This document shows, piece after piece, positions 1 to 10,332 of a stretch of 64,000 nt of DNA. The notes under the pieces are model-generated. The model saw nothing but the letters and a program-made list of their open reading frames with translations, was not told where the DNA came from and did not search any database. The position numbers and the translations under genes are program-made. The stretch lies in assembly GCA_039105265.1 (NCBI GenBank), contig JAPFFF010000003.1, positions 4,402,001 through 4,466,000 of the forward strand, read 5' to 3'. This DNA is from Tritrichomonas musculus. Lineage: Eukaryota > Parabasalia > Tritrichomonadida > Tritrichomonadidae. Each line of letters opens with the position of its first letter. The stretch's first letter is position 1.

Positions 1-1062
1 AAAGCACCAGAATTTCCAAACAACTATTTATCAAATGGCAAAGAAGTTTTAAATATAGGAATTGATAATATTTGCTACAGTTGTATAGCTGAATCAACAT
101 TTAATCATTGTAAATTAATATGTGTTAACTCAAAAGGAAACGTTTATACAGTATCTTTATCATTTCAAGAAAATCAGCCACTTTCTGTTTCTTATAAGCA
201 ATGGAAAGGCTCATTCCATGAGATAGAAATGGGAATGATTACAAAAGTCAACTCTTCAACACTTGCTGCAGGGACTTCAATTGGAAAAGTTGAATTAGTT
301 AACGCAAAAACGTCAGAGCCGTTAATTTTTTCACGTCATCTTGGAAAAATAACATGTGTGAATGCTGATGAATTATATTTGGTAACTGGTGGAAGTGATA
401 CTGCAACAAACATTTTCATCTCAAATTATTCTTCATCGAACTCATCATCTTCAATCCAAAATAACGCTAGCAATCCAAATTTAACACTGACAAAATCATC
501 GAGTTTATATGGAAACTTTTCTGAATTCAATTTCAGCTTCTTTCATTTCTTCCCATCTTTTCGTGATGATGTTTCTTGTTGTGCTGTAAATTCTCATTTT
601 GATCTTGTGGTTAGTGGAACACTTGATTGCTCTCTTTTCTTCTTTTCACCAACTCATAAAGATGTAATGCGGATTATTGATCTTCATAACAAAATTCCAG
701 AAAAAGTTCTAATTACTGATGGTTGGGGATTTGTTGTTGTTTATGAATTGAATTTGGAGAAAGGAAATGAGTTTCAATGTATTGAAGTTTATAATGTTAA
801 TGGTGATTTGATCATATCAAAGCCATTACAATTCCAATTACAACAATGGACAACGTGGAAATCAGTTGATGGATTTGATTACTTATTAATGATGTCTAAA
901 GGTGGAATTGTATTTACATGCGAAGTTTTTTACTTGGATATTATTAAAGCAATCAAAGATCGTGTAGAATTAAAAGTTCTTTCAATGTCTTATTCTTATG
1001 AACTTGGAATAATATTTGTCGGACTTAATGATGGATCAATCCAAATGCTTCCATTTAGATAA
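1..1062 (+). CDS. WD40-repeat protein, probable BEACH-domain family, C-terminal part
   Basis: The reading frame is open from base 1 to the TAA at 1060, so this is the last 353 residues of a longer gene that starts before the window. The sequence alternates short beta-strand-like segments with loops such as LVTGGSDTATN, VVSGTLDCSLFFFSP and FVGLNDGSIQML. These are the degenerate WD40 blades seen at the C-terminus of BEACH-domain proteins (neurobeachin/LYST class), which act in vesicle trafficking. A serine/asparagine-rich insert (about residues 140-160) sits inside the propeller. The BEACH and PH domains themselves would lie upstream and cannot be seen, so WD40-like is well supported and BEACH is inference. 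The internal Met at 229 is not a real start, because coding continues upstream of it. Confidence 0.6.
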   Translation, partial: KAPEFPNNYLSNGKEVLNIGIDNICYSCIAESTFNHCKLICVNSKGNVYTVSLSFQENQPLSVSYKQWKGSFHEIEMGMITKVNSSTLAAGTSIGKVELVNAKTSEPLIFSRHLGKITCVNADELYLVTGGSDTATNIFISNYSSSNSSSSIQNNASNPNLTLTKSSSLYGNFSEFNFSFFHFFPSFRDDVSCCAVNSHFDLVVSGTLDCSLFFFSPTHKDVMRIIDLHNKIPEKVLITDGWGFVVVYELNLEKGNEFQCIEVYNVNGDLIISKPLQFQLQQWTTWKSVDGFDYLLMMSKGGIVFTCEVFYLDIIKAIKDRVELKVLSMSYSYELGIIFVGLNDGSIQMLPFR

Positions 1063-1250
1063 TAATTGATATTTTATGTTTTATAAAAATGTATTAAACT
1101 CAAATTTTAATTTTGAGACTTTTTATACATGAATTTAAATGATAACTAATACGAATTTTTTTAATTTCAAAAATTGAATATTCAATATCAAAAAGTTGAT
1201 AAGGCTCCCTTTAGATTTTTTTTTTTTCTCAAAATTATTATTATACTTTA

Positions 1251-1562
1251 ATGTCAAGTGGAGAACAAAATGGCGATAGCCTTGATCCATCTACAGAAGC
1301 TACAATTCAATCAGATCAACCAACAGTTAACATCGTAATTAAAGATCCTCAAGGAGAAGAAATTTACTTTAAAGTTAAACGTTCAGCAAAGATGAGGAAA
1401 CTTTTTAGCGCCTTTTGCAAAAGATCAAATGTAGATATGTCTACAATCCGATTCTTTTATCAAGGAGAAAGAGTAGATGAAGATAAAACACCCGACGACC
1501 TTCATTTGCATGACAAAGATAGAATTGATGCTTTTGTACGTCAAACAGCAGGTGGAAAATAA
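1251..1562 (+). CDS. SUMO (small ubiquitin-like modifier)
   Basis: This 103-aa protein has a disordered 25-residue N-terminus and then one ubiquitin-like beta-grasp domain. The segment KMRKLFSAFCKRSNVDMSTI followed by RFFYQGERVDEDKTPDDL matches the SUMO/Smt3 core (FxxDGxRI/TPxxL in the family). The chain ends QTAGGK: the di-glycine needed for conjugation is present, followed by one lysine that a SUMO protease would have to remove. The N-terminal tail before the fold is typical of SUMO rather than ubiquitin or NEDD8. The gene is intronless. It lies 188 bp after the WD40 gene and 246 bp before an ankyrin-RING gene on the same strand. Confidence 0.92.
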   Translation: MSSGEQNGDSLDPSTEATIQSDQPTVNIVIKDPQGEEIYFKVKRSAKMRKLFSAFCKRSNVDMSTIRFFYQGERVDEDKTPDDLHLHDKDRIDAFVRQTAGGK

Positions 1563-1808
1563 GTTCACCTCTTAAATAATTACTGAAACTTTTTTGAAAT
1601 AAACTTTTTTATTGTTTTATTTATAACATATTTTTATTAATAACTTTTCAAGAAATAAAATTCATATGAAAGAGCAACTTTGAAATACCTTTTTGGTTGA
1701 GCAAATGTCTCAATCATCGTTTTCAAACTACTTTTTGCTTTAATTCTTTCAATATCATATTTTGAAAGATTTTATGCCTTTTTGAAATTTTGAAAGATTT
1801 TATTCCAA

Positions 1809-2408
1809 ATGTCTTTAATTAGTATTGTTAAAAATCAAGACATTGTTTCATTGAGCACTAAAACAATAACAAAAAAAGAATTGAATGAACAAGATGAGCA
1901 TGGAAATACAGCACTTCATTATGCAATGGCATCTGGAAATTGGTATGTAATAAAAATTCTTTTAAATGAAAAACCTGATATACAAATAGAAAACAAAGAA
2001 GGATTAACAGCTCTTCAAATGGCCAAACCTGACAGTATAAGAAGAATGTGCGTCGAAACACAGCTAAGAAGTACAATTGGGGAGAAAACAGAATCATTTT
2101 TAAGAAAAGATGCCAGTCCTGATGAGGTAGCCGAAAAAATGGGATTTAGTTCAAATACATGCCGTTTAAAAGATGGGATTGAAACTCATTCACAAATAAT
2201 TACTGGTAGGTTGGCAAAAACAAAAAATAGGCTATCGAAGATTTTGATAAATGCATGTAATTATCAAGGTTGTGCTAATAATGCTGATTGCATTTTTTCG
2301 CCTTGCGGACATATTGTCTATTGCTTTGAGCATGGCGCAGAATTTAATGAATGTCCGAAATGCCATGGAAATGTTACAGAAAAATACCAAATTTTACCAA
2401 ATACATAA
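1809..2408 (+). CDS. Ankyrin-repeat protein with C-terminal RING-type zinc finger
   Basis: This 199-aa protein has two recognisable parts. Residues about 30-75 hold ankyrin-type repeats (DEHGNTALHYAMASGNWYVI, then a second NKEGLTALQMA copy). Residues about 148-190 hold a C3HC4-like finger with spaced cysteines and a CGH motif: C-x4-C, C-x3-C-GH, C-x2-H and CPKC. This is the small RING class often found at the end of ubiquitin E3 ligases such as MIB/XIAP-type proteins. A role as a ubiquitin ligase with an ankyrin substrate-binding domain is inferred from family knowledge. The middle (about 80-145) is charged and unassigned. The neighbour upstream is SUMO, but nothing shows they work together. 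Confidence 0.75.
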   Translation: MSLISIVKNQDIVSLSTKTITKKELNEQDEHGNTALHYAMASGNWYVIKILLNEKPDIQIENKEGLTALQMAKPDSIRRMCVETQLRSTIGEKTESFLRKDASPDEVAEKMGFSSNTCRLKDGIETHSQIITGRLAKTKNRLSKILINACNYQGCANNADCIFSPCGHIVYCFEHGAEFNECPKCHGNVTEKYQILPNT

Positions 2409-2758
2409 CAATCTATATTTTGTGTTTTAAAGGAAATGGTAGTTTATTGTTCATGAATATTTTTAGCATGAAAATCATTAATAGCCTGCAAATTATAATC
2501 ACCCATATTTTATTGTTACAGTGTATTATTTTTATTAATAGATTCTAACTTGTTTTTCATCTCAATACAAAAAAATTCACATTGAAGGGCATTAATTTAT
2601 ATTTGTTTATTTGTTTATTTAAAGAAATTGCTTTTTTATTTTTTATTTTTATTTTTTTTTTTTTTTTACATTGTTGTATTTTAAATTCAATAAAATATTT
2701 TTGGTATTTCAGCTTTTTGAATATATTTTTTTGCTGTCATGAGAATATTCAAATTTTA

Positions 2759-3502
2759 ATGATTGTTAAAAGTAATGATGATACAGAAATAGTTCCTGTT
2801 GACGAGGAAGCAGTACATAATGGAGAAAACGTATTTATGAGAGATGGCATACGTGTTACCCAAGCAGAAGCGGAATATCAAGCATATATGGATCAATTAT
2901 ATTCAACACTTGAACCTGATAAATCGCCAATTTCGAAAGTTTCAACTGAGCGAACTCTTATGATGCATCATCCATGGCATAATGTTGGTATCGGAGAAAA
3001 CATGCCTGAAGTTATTAATGTTGTTATTGAAATACCTGCTTATTCACGTGTAAAATTAGAATTAGACAATGAATCAGGCCTTCTAAAAGTTGATCGAATT
3101 TTAACTTCATCTGTTATTTATCCTGCAAACTATGGATTTATACCTGAAACGTTAGCCGATGACAATGATCCACTTGACATACTTGTACTTTGCCAGCTCA
3201 GCGTTCCTCCACTTTCAATGCTGCGTGCACGTCCGATAGGTGTAATGCCAATGATTAAAAATGGCGAATCATGTGACAAAATTATTGCGATTGCTGTATC
3301 TGATCCAGAATACAATATATATCAAGATGTAAATGAATTACCTCCATTTAAACTTCTCATGATCAATCAATTTTTCAACGATTACAGAAAAATGGAAAAA
3401 ACAGAAGTTAAAACTTTCAAACCTCTAGGAAAAGATCAAGCTAAGAAAAATATTCAACAAGGCTATGATTTATATCATAAAACATTTGATGAAGAAGAAT
3501 AA
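2759..3502 (+). CDS. Soluble inorganic pyrophosphatase, family I
   Basis: The protein hydrolyses pyrophosphate to phosphate and pulls biosynthetic reactions forward. The core (residues about 85-230) carries the family I signature: EIPAYSRVKLELD, then SSVIYPANYGFIPETL, then DDNDPLDILVL, which contains the metal-binding acidic cluster. It continues with RPIGVMPMIKNGE and ends with KDQAKKNIQQGYDLY. The ATG at 2759 (MIVKSNDDTE) was chosen as the start. The open frame reaches further upstream, but that part is AT-rich, full of Phe/Ile codons and begins at a non-ATG codon, so it is probably 5' leader. With this start the protein has 247 aa. About 75 N-terminal residues precede the catalytic core, a modest extension over bacterial-type enzymes. 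Confidence 0.93.
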   Translation: MIVKSNDDTEIVPVDEEAVHNGENVFMRDGIRVTQAEAEYQAYMDQLYSTLEPDKSPISKVSTERTLMMHHPWHNVGIGENMPEVINVVIEIPAYSRVKLELDNESGLLKVDRILTSSVIYPANYGFIPETLADDNDPLDILVLCQLSVPPLSMLRARPIGVMPMIKNGESCDKIIAIAVSDPEYNIYQDVNELPPFKLLMINQFFNDYRKMEKTEVKTFKPLGKDQAKKNIQQGYDLYHKTFDEEE

Positions 3503-3665
3503 ATATAAACAGACAATTTGTTGAAAATATTGCTAAATAATAAATTACATATTTCAATAATTAGAAATATAGTTTTTATTCGTTTATTTTAAATCTCTTT
3601 TCAATTAAATCAGTCCATAGTTAATAAACAATAAAAGTGTTTTTTATAAAATTACATATAAATAT

Positions 3666-4331
3666 TTATAGTCTATTTTTATGCAAGCCGAAGAGATCAA
3701 TTAGTTTTGCTCTCTTTCGAAGATTCACAAGTTCTGGCCAGCAAACAAAGAAAAAGTCGCAAACTGGATAAATTAATTTACCAGTTAATGATAATGTTTT
3801 AACGCGGCAAATAGATTCAACATAAACAATTGAGCAATTTGAAATACCTAAAATATTCCCAATAAAAATACTAAATACAACTGGAAGGCAAACGCCTGGT
3901 CCATTTACAAGTAATAAGTCGGGTTTTCGAAACATTAATGGCAAAGAAGCTAAAAAGCTGTATATTGTTGTCAAAATTGATGATATATATGATTGTCCGA
4001 CATTTCTAGCGCGTGGAATTGATAAAAAAATAGATCCTTCCTGTGGAATAAGTTGATGTTGCTTTGATAAATGATCTGTATTTGCTGAAACAAAGGTAAA
4101 TCTTTTATAGTTTTTTGATTCGTGAAGTGCATTAACAAGAGGAGCCATTTCTCCTGTATGTCCACCAGATCCTAAAACAACTAATACTTCAATTGGCTTA
4201 TTTTCTGTTCTATGTTTAGGACAAAATCCAGGTAAGCATTTATATATTCTAAAACATAATAATAAAAATAGTAAAATAAAAATTGTAGTTAAAATTGATG
4301 AAAACATTTTAAAAATAAATGTTTCTCTCAT
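3666..4331 (-). CDS. ALG14: ALG14-like subunit of UDP-GlcNAc transferase (N-glycan precursor synthesis)
   Basis: ALG14 anchors the catalytic ALG13 subunit to the ER membrane. Together they add the second GlcNAc to dolichyl-PP-GlcNAc on the cytosolic face. The 221-aa length is usual for the family. A hydrophobic segment lies at residues about 8-28 (single membrane anchor). The conserved glycine-rich loop VLVVLGSGGHTGEMAPLV follows near residues 49-66, then the IPRARNVGQSYISS motif, and LLVNGPGVCLPVV near residue 140. The final part (VESICRVKTLSLTGKLIYPV) is also characteristic. The partner ALG13 is not in this window. The gene points towards the pyrophosphatase gene, with 163 bp between the two stop codons. 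Confidence 0.93.
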   Translation of the reverse strand: MRETFIFKMFSSILTTIFILLFLLLCFRIYKCLPGFCPKHRTENKPIEVLVVLGSGGHTGEMAPLVNALHESKNYKRFTFVSANTDHLSKQHQLIPQEGSIFLSIPRARNVGQSYISSILTTIYSFLASLPLMFRKPDLLLVNGPGVCLPVVFSIFIGNILGISNCSIVYVESICRVKTLSLTGKLIYPVCDFFFVCWPELVNLRKRAKLIDLFGLHKNRL

Positions 4332-4532
4332 TTTAATTTAAAAATTTCATATGCCTTTTCCTATTTATTAACAATTTTTTAAAATTAGCCAAATGTCATT
4401 ATTATTAAGATACAAATTATATATATTTATATAATATTAATTAATATTTTGTATGATTTTATATAAATTTTCAAACTAATTCAATTTTTTCAATACATAT
4501 TTCATCATATACAAAATTGAATTTAGCATATA

Positions 4533-7500
4533 ATGATATCAAGCTGTAATGAATTCATCCAAACACCCGGAATTTGTAATGGAATCCATTCAGAAAATTG
4601 TATGAAGCAGATTGCTTATGCACAGTTTTTTGATTTTATCGAAGCTCTGGATCAAGATCTCAAAAAAATAAAGCCCCTTTATGAAGAAGATCCACAACAT
4701 TTTAAAGAAAATATAACAATAGATAGTTTGGGCTCATTACTCGAAACATTCGATTCTGCTATTGATTTGTTTTCAAATATATTAAATTCAAATTCAAATT
4801 CATCAAAAAATGAATCATATATTATTTCATCGATATTTGCAACTATGTTTACAAACTATATGAATATGACAGCTGATCTTTTATCACATGATTTTCCAAA
4901 TAATTCTATTATTCCTTTTGTTGGTATTTATGCCAATCTTCATAAAGTATATATTGACATATTACATAGTGCACAAATTTCGGACGATAATGATGATAAA
5001 AATATCAATATTTTGCGCTTTAAATCTGTATGGAATGATCATTACTTACACTTTTCAAATTTACCAAATTTAATCAATTATTTTGATTTTCCAAGTTTTT
5101 CTCAAAGACTTGATAATGTATATCAATACACAAAAAACTTTAGTCCTGATGATAATTCGCAACAGCAATTATTTATGCTTACCAACAATCTATCCGCATT
5201 GCTTAAATCAATGAAAGAAAAATTGGTTTTAATAAATGAAAAAGTTTCAAAAGCTCAGGTTCAAGATTTGCTATATGAAACATCGTCATTTCAAGAATAT
5301 ATTCAATCAATTTCGCAAAACCAATTAAATAGTTTGCATATGTCTACAATATACGCACTTGTAGCAAATTTAGAATTAACAATTTCTATTTTAAACATAA
5401 CTGAATACTTAGAAAGAATAAATCAAATTATATCAAGAGATAATTTTTCAATTGATATCGCTGCTTTTGCAACTCCAGATATTCAGCTTATTACTATTAA
5501 AACAATAATGCAAGCAATGATTTCAGAATTAAGTTGTCTCATCAAATTTTCCCAAAAAACTTTTTCAGTTAGTATTAAAAGAGCAGCACAATCTTTTTAT
5601 CAAGCCATAAAAAATGATAATACTGAATTAAATGAAAAGTATGAAAAATTAATTGAAGTAATAAGTCCATTGGTACCTCAGGTTGACTCAGAATATGATA
5701 ATGTTTTTATGTCAACAATGAGTAATATTCGATCTCCTGAAGCAATATTTGAATCATTTCGAAACACATTAAAAAGAGAGCCTAAAACGCTTGAAGATCA
5801 TTGTTTGCGTTTATCATCTTTTATCGAATTTGAAAATGCAGCTAATTTGGCTACAAATGAAAGTAATGATATTATAAAATTCAAAGAATATTTGATCACC
5901 AATATTATTTCAGTAAAAATACAAGAAATCATACCAATTCTTGAAGAACAAATTTCTCGTGTTGAAGGAAACTTATCTAAATTGAGTAGTCAATCAAAAA
6001 TGACGCTAATTTTATCTTATTGTCGATCAATAATTATACATTTGCATCATATGGAAGCTCAAAAAAAGATTCCAAATAGAGCACGACTTTTCATAAAAAT
6101 ATTCACACTTTTTATGGAATTCATTGAAATGATAATTAATCGAGAAATTGACTTGCATCAATTTAACCAATTAATTCAAAATATAGCTTTTCCGACACCT
6201 GATTTAATCAAACGTTCCATCTATGATCAAGGCCAAATGAGCAATCTAAGAATATTAATAATGAAAATCCAAACATGCCAATTAAGTATTACAAAAACTA
6301 CAAATGTTTTATTTGATAAGTTTGCAAATAAAAAAGAAAGTGACGAGTCTTATTTCCAATTCGATCAAACAAATGGTCAATATATTCATGATAACAAAGA
6401 ACTTTTAACTAATCAAATCGGTCTTTTTGATCAATGTGATCAATATATTAGACAATTGTTTATGCTTCTCGAGAACTTTAAAGAATTTTCGTCTTTTTTA
6501 TCAATTTATACCAGATTCTATAATATTATTGGACAATCTCTTAATGCAACCAAGATTATACAAAAGTCAATATCGAAAGTATCGCCTGTTCTTGCCAAAA
6601 ACATACCAATTTTCATTAGATGTATCATTAAATTTCTCAAAGCTGAGCCAAATCATGCTCCTTTTCTATCTATAAATTCGCCTTCACTTGACCTTTATGC
6701 TACCGTTCTCACATTTTTAAAGTCGTTTTTTTTGAATGAAAATTATGATCATTCAAATTTGTTTTTGCATGTTTTGGATTCAATTCCGATTATTAATTTT
6801 TCTCGTTCGTTAAACGAATTCTTTGAAAACTTAAATCGAGTCGAAATAATTCTTCTCTCATCTAAATCTTATGACAATATTATCAGTAGCATTAAAGACT
6901 ATCGTGAATACACAACTTTGATAATTCGAAGCATTATCGCAAATGAAAAATTAAACGTTGATGAATTAAACTGTATGGCCGACCGTTTTTTGGCAGGTCT
7001 CTTTTATTTGTCACCCAAAGTTTTTTCCAAAGTTGAAGAATGCTTCACTTTCATAAACTGGTTCTTAAGACACCTTGAAACATTAAATTCATTTATAAAA
7101 TCCCTTTCACTCTTAAATGCCGAATATTGCCTATCAACAGCAACTTTCAATCTTAGTTATTCAGATATTATGCTAAAAAACTTTGTTTTAACTTGCTCTA
7201 AACTTGTTAAAAGAGTGAACAAGTCAGATTTCATTACTTTTGAGATATCTAATTATCTTTCAGGGTTTTTATCTTCAATCAATTTCGCTTTACCAAAAAG
7301 ATTATTTGAAAAGGTTAATGAATATAATATCGTATCTATTTTTCATTCTTTTTTGAATTTATATACTTCGTCTGTATCATATTATCAAAATGATATTTCA
7401 CTTTTTACTCTTTCATCCATTCTTCCTCCTCTTCCTCCAGTAACTTTATTACCTCAAGAAGGTCAACCATCTCAATCTCCAAATCAGTTATCATCAAATT

Positions 7501-10112
7501 CTTCTTCTTCAAATTTGACGATCAATTCGAATTCAATTGATGGAAATCAATCAGCTCTCACAGCACCATCTTTACAGTTATCTTCTCTTTGGTTTATGAA
7601 TAATTTTGATTTTACTCAAAAAGCTATGCCATTATTGACGAACTTAATTTCTCTTGTTGCAACTGCTGATGAGAATTCTGAGAATATGAAAATTTTAATC
7701 AAAATGAACGAAATAATTAAAAAGGCTGATATGCTACTTCATCCAAACAATCAAATTAATACAAATAATAATAATAATGAAAATAGAGATATGATGATGA
7801 TATTGAATATTAATGATAATTCAAATTCACCAGAATTAGCTGATTCAAATTCTCAAGATGAAATTTTCCAAAGAAATTTATTTTTAAACAAGTTTTCTTT
7901 TGTGTATAAACTTAAAAAACTACTTGGAAAAATTAAATTTGAATCACAAGTCAGCCAATGCCAATTTATTAATCAATATTCTACTTTTGAAAGCCTTATC
8001 GATACAGAAATTAATATTCTTCATTTAAACCGTTTTCTAATGTTGTCTAACTTTTTGCTTTATGAACGTATTTCAAGTAACAGCACTTTACTTAAATACT
8101 TCAAATTTACAAAGGTATCAAATATGAATGAAAAAAGCAATAATAGTTATAGATCAATTAGAAATAAAGTTAATATGAAATCGCAAAACAATGATTATGA
8201 TGATTATGATGAATCTGAGAAATCAGAAGAAGGAGAAGAATTAGCTGATTATGAAGAAGAAGTTGAAGAAATAGAATCACTAAGACAAAACGGCAGAGAA
8301 GAACAACAAAAAGAAACTGGATCAAATAAAAGTAATGATAAAGAAAAATCAACAATTGATGTTGAAGATGATGGTGAATATGAAGAAGATAGGGATGATG
8401 CTGAAAGTAGGAAGGAAGAAGAGGATCAAGAGTATGGTGAATCTGAATCAGGCAGTTATGGAGATTATGATGATTATTCAGAATTTAGAATGAGATCTGC
8501 TCTTTCCAACTCTTTAAGAAGAAGTAATATTAATGGTCTTGGTAACGGCAATATAAGCGGTGATAACCTTGAAAATATTTTATACTCAAATAACAATAAG
8601 AATAAAAATGAGAATTTCTTCCACTTCAACTTTGCAAGGAAAGTTGGCTTTTTCAACAAATCCACTGTACTGAGCAAGGTCAAAAAGAATGCTAATAACG
8701 AAGCTATTTTTGATAAAAATGAAAATGATTTTGATTCTGATAATACATACTACAATGGTCCACTCGATTCTTTCCCGTTCTTTTATAAGGCTTTTCCCGG
8801 AAATAATCAAAACACTGCATCCTTCTTTTTTAATAATGATAATGAATTCAATCCTAATCAGCCATTCCAATTGCAATTGCAAGATGTGATCGAAAATAGT
8901 GAATTAATGATGAATGAAATACGGAAATTGATTGAAAGTAGCAATAGATGGATGCGTGGAACACCTATTGACGTTTTAGTTCCTATCATTCCACTTTCTG
9001 ATGTTGTTTCTGATGTTAACAGAGAACTTCATTCAACAATTGATTCAATTTACCAACAGATTCAAACATTTGATAAAGAAAATACTGATTTAATTTATGA
9101 AGCAAAACAATTAATGGAAAGAAATGCCCAAAGACTAGGTGATATTCGTAGTAAGCAAAAAGAATTGATTATGAAAAAGAAAGAATTTGCACGCTCAAAA
9201 AATGTTTTGTCTTATACATATTCACAAGCATTTCAAAAATACCAAAAATTAAAAGCAGAAAATTTAAAAAAGCGCTTTGAAATTCAAAAATTGAATTCCA
9301 AACTTCAGCTATCTATGAAACTTAATAATTTTGAAAATTATGAGAATGAAGAAAGTGAGATTTATGATAATGATGATGATGATAATAGCAATGATGACAA
9401 AAATGAAAATAATTCTTATTTTGAAGATTCAGATTATGAAGATTCTACTCATTCTTCGATTTCAAATTCATCCGTTTCTTCGGAGCAATCTAAAAAAATA
9501 GTACATTCTAATCAAGGCCTTGTTATTGAACCATTTGTTCCGGTAAGTGTTGTTGCTAATCTCAGTTCAGCTCCTGTAGACCTTGATTCTGCTAATCAGG
9601 CATTGAACGAGGCTATCATCAAGAATGAACGATTGAAAAGTCTTCTTCAAGCAAGTAATTCGATTCTTCAAAGCCAAAGAATGCAACGCAGAAAAAGTAA
9701 ACAAACTTCTTTGAATAATAATGATAATCATAATAGCAATGGAAATAATAATATTATTGATGGTGAAGATGAAAATAAAGATGTGATTGATCGATATTTT
9801 GGTAAAATTGCACTCATAAAATCATCCACTGAAAAACTGGATAAGCCTATCAGTAGCGAAGTTGATGTTGAGAAAGAAGGCGAATTATTAATTAAAGCTA
9901 TTTCTGATTTTAGAAAGAATTCAACAGAATCAAGGCAGACTTATCGCGAGGCTTCGAAAGAGCTTTTAAGGAAGCTTGATAAGATGATCAGTATTTATAG
10001 AATTCAGAAAGACCGAACAAACAAAGTTAGAAGTTTAATTAGAGCGGCAAAAGTGACTAAAGAGGATTATAAAACAGCTCTTTCTAAACTTCTTGAAAAT
10101 GACAAATTGTAA
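4533..10112 (+). CDS. Very large uncharacterised protein with acidic and coiled-coil regions
   Basis: I do not recognise this 1859-aa protein. Residues 1 to about 970 look mostly alpha-helical with no low-complexity sequence. Asn/Ser-rich stretches follow near residues 970-1000 and 1070-1090. A strongly acidic, Glu/Asp/Tyr-rich segment spans about 1219-1313, and a second acidic patch about 1602-1640. Long heptad-like coiled coils lie at about 1500-1600, 1686-1722 and 1769-1856. No signal peptide or membrane segment is visible. The layout (helical N-half, acidic linkers, coiled-coil C-terminus) suggests a cytoskeletal or scaffold protein, but that is inference. The ATG at 4533 is the first in a frame that stays open for 5.6 kb without a break. 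Confidence 0.85.
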   Translation: MISSCNEFIQTPGICNGIHSENCMKQIAYAQFFDFIEALDQDLKKIKPLYEEDPQHFKENITIDSLGSLLETFDSAIDLFSNILNSNSNSSKNESYIISSIFATMFTNYMNMTADLLSHDFPNNSIIPFVGIYANLHKVYIDILHSAQISDDNDDKNINILRFKSVWNDHYLHFSNLPNLINYFDFPSFSQRLDNVYQYTKNFSPDDNSQQQLFMLTNNLSALLKSMKEKLVLINEKVSKAQVQDLLYETSSFQEYIQSISQNQLNSLHMSTIYALVANLELTISILNITEYLERINQIISRDNFSIDIAAFATPDIQLITIKTIMQAMISELSCLIKFSQKTFSVSIKRAAQSFYQAIKNDNTELNEKYEKLIEVISPLVPQVDSEYDNVFMSTMSNIRSPEAIFESFRNTLKREPKTLEDHCLRLSSFIEFENAANLATNESNDIIKFKEYLITNIISVKIQEIIPILEEQISRVEGNLSKLSSQSKMTLILSYCRSIIIHLHHMEAQKKIPNRARLFIKIFTLFMEFIEMIINREIDLHQFNQLIQNIAFPTPDLIKRSIYDQGQMSNLRILIMKIQTCQLSITKTTNVLFDKFANKKESDESYFQFDQTNGQYIHDNKELLTNQIGLFDQCDQYIRQLFMLLENFKEFSSFLSIYTRFYNIIGQSLNATKIIQKSISKVSPVLAKNIPIFIRCIIKFLKAEPNHAPFLSINSPSLDLYATVLTFLKSFFLNENYDHSNLFLHVLDSIPIINFSRSLNEFFENLNRVEIILLSSKSYDNIISSIKDYREYTTLIIRSIIANEKLNVDELNCMADRFLAGLFYLSPKVFSKVEECFTFINWFLRHLETLNSFIKSLSLLNAEYCLSTATFNLSYSDIMLKNFVLTCSKLVKRVNKSDFITFEISNYLSGFLSSINFALPKRLFEKVNEYNIVSIFHSFLNLYTSSVSYYQNDISLFTLSSILPPLPPVTLLPQEGQPSQSPNQLSSNSSSSNLTINSNSIDGNQSALTAPSLQLSSLWFMNNFDFTQKAMPLLTNLISLVATADENSENMKILIKMNEIIKKADMLLHPNNQINTNNNNNENRDMMMILNINDNSNSPELADSNSQDEIFQRNLFLNKFSFVYKLKKLLGKIKFESQVSQCQFINQYSTFESLIDTEINILHLNRFLMLSNFLLYERISSNSTLLKYFKFTKVSNMNEKSNNSYRSIRNKVNMKSQNNDYDDYDESEKSEEGEELADYEEEVEEIESLRQNGREEQQKETGSNKSNDKEKSTIDVEDDGEYEEDRDDAESRKEEEDQEYGESESGSYGDYDDYSEFRMRSALSNSLRRSNINGLGNGNISGDNLENILYSNNNKNKNENFFHFNFARKVGFFNKSTVLSKVKKNANNEAIFDKNENDFDSDNTYYNGPLDSFPFFYKAFPGNNQNTASFFFNNDNEFNPNQPFQLQLQDVIENSELMMNEIRKLIESSNRWMRGTPIDVLVPIIPLSDVVSDVNRELHSTIDSIYQQIQTFDKENTDLIYEAKQLMERNAQRLGDIRSKQKELIMKKKEFARSKNVLSYTYSQAFQKYQKLKAENLKKRFEIQKLNSKLQLSMKLNNFENYENEESEIYDNDDDDNSNDDKNENNSYFEDSDYEDSTHSSISNSSVSSEQSKKIVHSNQGLVIEPFVPVSVVANLSSAPVDLDSANQALNEAIIKNERLKSLLQASNSILQSQRMQRRKSKQTSLNNNDNHNSNGNNNIIDGEDENKDVIDRYFGKIALIKSSTEKLDKPISSEVDVEKEGELLIKAISDFRKNSTESRQTYREASKELLRKLDKMISIYRIQKDRTNKVRSLIRAAKVTKEDYKTALSKLLENDKL

Positions 10113-10332
10113 GTTAAAATTTTTTTTATATTATGAAGTTTAGAGTGTTTTTTGTAGGTAAATTTTTTTATATTATGAAAATCCTTATTGCATAATATGC
10201 AATGTACTTTTTTTTTTTTTTTTTTTTTTAATATCTTTACCATACGATAAATGAAGATGAGAATGAAAAGCGAATTTTTTTATTTTTATTAAAAAGATAA
10301 TAGCGCTCCTATGAATAATTTCTAAAATTAAA

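Noticed and set aside
2582-2758. N-terminal extension of the pyrophosphatase with hydrophobic sequence (possible signal or membrane segment)
   Set aside because: It begins at a non-ATG codon, is translated from T-rich leader sequence, and has no homology to the enzyme family.
8170-8882. Reverse-strand ORFs of 61-98 codons
   Set aside because: They are the antisense of the acidic, low-complexity part of the large gene at 4533-10112.
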